A stretch of 64,000 nucleotides of DNA from Taibaiella sp. (GTDB lineage: Bacteria; Bacteroidota; Bacteroidia; Chitinophagales; Chitinophagaceae). The DNA lies in the NCBI GenBank assembly GCA_019638495.1, contig JAHBTQ010000005.1:1-64000 (forward strand). The letters run 5' to 3'. Shown here piece by piece: positions 62,184 through 64,000 of this stretch (positions are counted from its first letter, which is position 1; the number at the start of each line of letters is the position of its first letter). The notes beneath the pieces were generated by a model. The model had not been told where the DNA came from. It ran no database searches and saw only the letters and a program-made list of their open reading frames with translations. The translations under genes and the position numbers were made by a program.

Positions 62184-64000
62184 ATGAAAGTAGTAAAGCG
62201 TATTGTTATTGGCTTCGTGGCACTCATCGTATTGCTCATCGGCACCGCTATTATCATCCCCATATTTTTCAAGGATAAGATACTTGCGGCCGTAAAAAAG
62301 GCGGCTAACGAAAACTTGAATGCCACAGTCGATTTCAAAGACCTCGACCTTTCCATATTGCGCAGTTTCCCTCGCCTGTCGGTGTCGCTCACAGGTGCCA
62401 GCATCATAGGCAAGGACGACTTCAAAAGCGATACGCTCGTTGCCGCTGGTAGCATCAATGTGGCGCTCGATATCATGAAGGCGATAAATGGCGAATACGA
62501 AATACTGAATATAGGACTGGACGATGCACGCATACACGCCATTGTTCTGGCCGATGGTCGTGCCAACTGGGACATCGCCAAACCATCTCCGGAAACTAAA
62601 CCGTCCGAAGAGCCAAGCACACCATTTGCATTGAAGCTGAAAAAGTACTCGATATCCAAGACCTTCATTGAGTATGATGACCGCCAGGGCAAGATGCACG
62701 CCATCATCCGCAACCTGGATCATAGCGGCTCCGGCGACTTTACTAGTGATGCGTTCACACTTGCCACAAAAACTACGGCTGATGCCATCACCTTTATCAA
62801 CGCAGGCATTCCTTACCTGAACAAGGTGAAGACAGCCATAGACCTGGACCTGCAGATAGATAACAAGGCAAGCAAATACACCTTCAATACCGACAAGATC
62901 CAGCTAAACGGTCTGAAACTATATACTAAGGGTTTCGTGCAAATGCCAGATACCAGCACTATAGCTATGGATGTGCAGTTTGGCACACCGTCTAATGACT
63001 TCAAGGACATACTGTCGCTTGTACCCGGCATCTACACTGCCGACTTTAAGGACGTAAAAACAACAGGCAAGCTAAAACTCAACGGTTTTGTGAAAGGCAA
63101 GTACACGGCCTCGCAAATGCCATCCTTCATGCTGAACCTCGCAATAGCGGACGGCTCTTTCCAGTACCCTGCGCTACCGCAGAAAGTTTCGGACATACAG
63201 GTAGACCTCCAGGTCATAAATCCGGATGGCGTTACCGACCATACTGTGGTAGATCTGAAGAAGTGCCACATTGTACTCGGCTTAGAGCCGTTCGATCTGC
63301 GCATGCTGATGCGTCAACCGGTATCAGAGCAGTGGGTGGATGCCTATGCCAAGGGCCACATAGACCTCTCCCGCATGGGCCAGTTCGTAACGCTGGAGCA
63401 GGGCACAAAAATTGCCGGCCAGGTAAACGCGGATGTCTCCTTCAAAGGCTCTATGGCGCAAGCTCAAAACAAGCAGTTCGATAAAGTAGATGCCTCCGGC
63501 ACCATCAGCATTGCCGACTTCAGCTATGTGGCTAAAGACTATCCTGATGGCGTGGCTATCAACAGCCTGCTGCTCACCTTCAACCCTAAGAACGTAACCG
63601 TATCAAACCTGCGCGGCCGCTACATGGGCACCAACTTCAGCGGATCGGGCAGCGTAGACAACCTGCTCGGCTACTACATGAGCGACCAGGCATTGAAGGG
63701 CACCTTCTCACTAGTTGCTGACCAGGTAGATGTAAATAAGTTTATGGGCACACCATCTTCCACACCGGAGCAACCTGCTGCAGCGCCGGCAACTGATCCG
63801 TTCGTAGTACCTGCAAACCTCAATGTGGATTTAAGCACTTCCATCGGCACTATAAAGTATGACGACATAACACTTACGGGTGTAAACGGTGGCCTGGCCA
63901 TTGCCAATGAGGCGGTGACGCTGAAAAACCTGTCTGGAAAGGCACTGGATGGCATGTTCCGCATGAGTGGCTCGTACTCTACCAAGGCAAACAAAAAGAA
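62184..64000 (+). CDS. AsmA-family membrane/periplasmic protein, 3' end outside the window
   Basis: From the ATG at 62184 the frame is open to the last base (605 codons), so the gene continues beyond the window. The N-terminus is one transmembrane helix (MKVVKRIVIGFVALIVLLIGTAIIIPIFF), followed at once by the AsmA pattern: KDLDLSILRSFPRLSVSLTGASI, then INVALDIMKAING and LDDARIHAIVLADGRANWDI. The remainder is repetitive beta structure of the AsmA/bridge-like lipid-transfer type, including a low-complexity Pro/Ala linker (TPEQPAAAPATDP). Family members sit in the inner membrane with a large periplasmic part and affect outer membrane assembly or lipid transport. Confidence 0.88.
   Translation, partial: MKVVKRIVIGFVALIVLLIGTAIIIPIFFKDKILAAVKKAANENLNATVDFKDLDLSILRSFPRLSVSLTGASIIGKDDFKSDTLVAAGSINVALDIMKAINGEYEILNIGLDDARIHAIVLADGRANWDIAKPSPETKPSEEPSTPFALKLKKYSISKTFIEYDDRQGKMHAIIRNLDHSGSGDFTSDAFTLATKTTADAITFINAGIPYLNKVKTAIDLDLQIDNKASKYTFNTDKIQLNGLKLYTKGFVQMPDTSTIAMDVQFGTPSNDFKDILSLVPGIYTADFKDVKTTGKLKLNGFVKGKYTASQMPSFMLNLAIADGSFQYPALPQKVSDIQVDLQVINPDGVTDHTVVDLKKCHIVLGLEPFDLRMLMRQPVSEQWVDAYAKGHIDLSRMGQFVTLEQGTKIAGQVNADVSFKGSMAQAQNKQFDKVDASGTISIADFSYVAKDYPDGVAINSLLLTFNPKNVTVSNLRGRYMGTNFSGSGSVDNLLGYYMSDQALKGTFSLVADQVDVNKFMGTPSSTPEQPAAAPATDPFVVPANLNVDLSTSIGTIKYDDITLTGVNGGLAIANEAVTLKNLSGKALDGMFRMSGSYSTKANKK

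Noticed and set aside
62165..62723. Two minus-strand frames of about 180 codons
   Set aside because: Antisense to the AsmA gene, which is open through the end of the window and has a clear N-terminal helix and family motifs.
1..64000. tRNA, rRNA or known riboswitch
   Set aside because: Gaps between genes were read for cloverleaf arms and conserved loops; none was convincing by eye.

Overview
The window is a chromosomal piece of a Bacteroidota bacterium, most likely of the Chitinophagia/Chitinophagaceae type. The evidence is four secreted proteins ending in type IX secretion sorting domains (three type A, one type B), promoter -7 boxes of the TAnnTTTG form close to many starts, weak Shine-Dalgarno signals, a ligase-associated helicase/PdeM pair, and a homogentisate/phenylacetate operon. 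By eye GC is about one half, except for one clearly AT-rich island (about 2590-6830, roughly one third GC).

Layout. 2-2474: end of a T9SS cargo protein and trhO. 2590-6680: a foreign-looking island carrying a 'grasp-with-spasm' RiPP cassette (ATP-grasp maturase, SPASM maturase without a radical-SAM cluster motif, two candidate substrate genes, one exported unknown). 6829-15603: housekeeping and repair genes (PspC-like protein, uvrB, exported unknowns, a peptidoglycan hydrolase, ispH, helicase, pdeM). 15611-16315: three tandem micro-membrane-proteins. 16844-23325: a DapB-like reductase, a GltD-like/ferredoxin oxidoreductase, a hybrid histidine kinase and a dienelactone hydrolase-like protein. 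23408-29697: one seven-gene minus-strand run for aromatic catabolism (hmgA, hppD, paaABCD) ending in a CstB-like persulfide dioxygenase. 29866-39023: Y-family polymerase with a radical SAM protein, a YciI-like protein, a T9SS protein, miaB, a receiver-less sigma-54 activator, a glycosyltransferase and a sugar epimerase. 39228-52733: one giant secreted adhesin-like protein of about 4,500 residues. 52734-59173: gmhA/gmhB-like heptose genes, an unknown, an acyl-CoA carboxylase beta subunit and a T9SS type B protein. 59174-62183: a gene-poor, repeat-rich zone with one membrane protein. 62184-end: an AsmA-family protein cut by the window edge.

How the parts relate. The aromatic operon would take tyrosine/phenylpyruvate-derived 4-hydroxyphenylpyruvate to homogentisate and maleylacetoacetate, and phenylacetyl-CoA to its epoxide; the reductase PaaE and the lower pathways are not in the window. 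The glycosyltransferase, epimerase and gmh genes suggest surface polysaccharide or LPS synthesis around the giant surface protein. The RiPP island is the best candidate for an incompletely described system: its two maturases are recognisable, while the substrate and the exported partner are not. The triple micro-protein locus and the 10-11 bp degenerate tandem arrays are the other features that ordinary annotation would miss.
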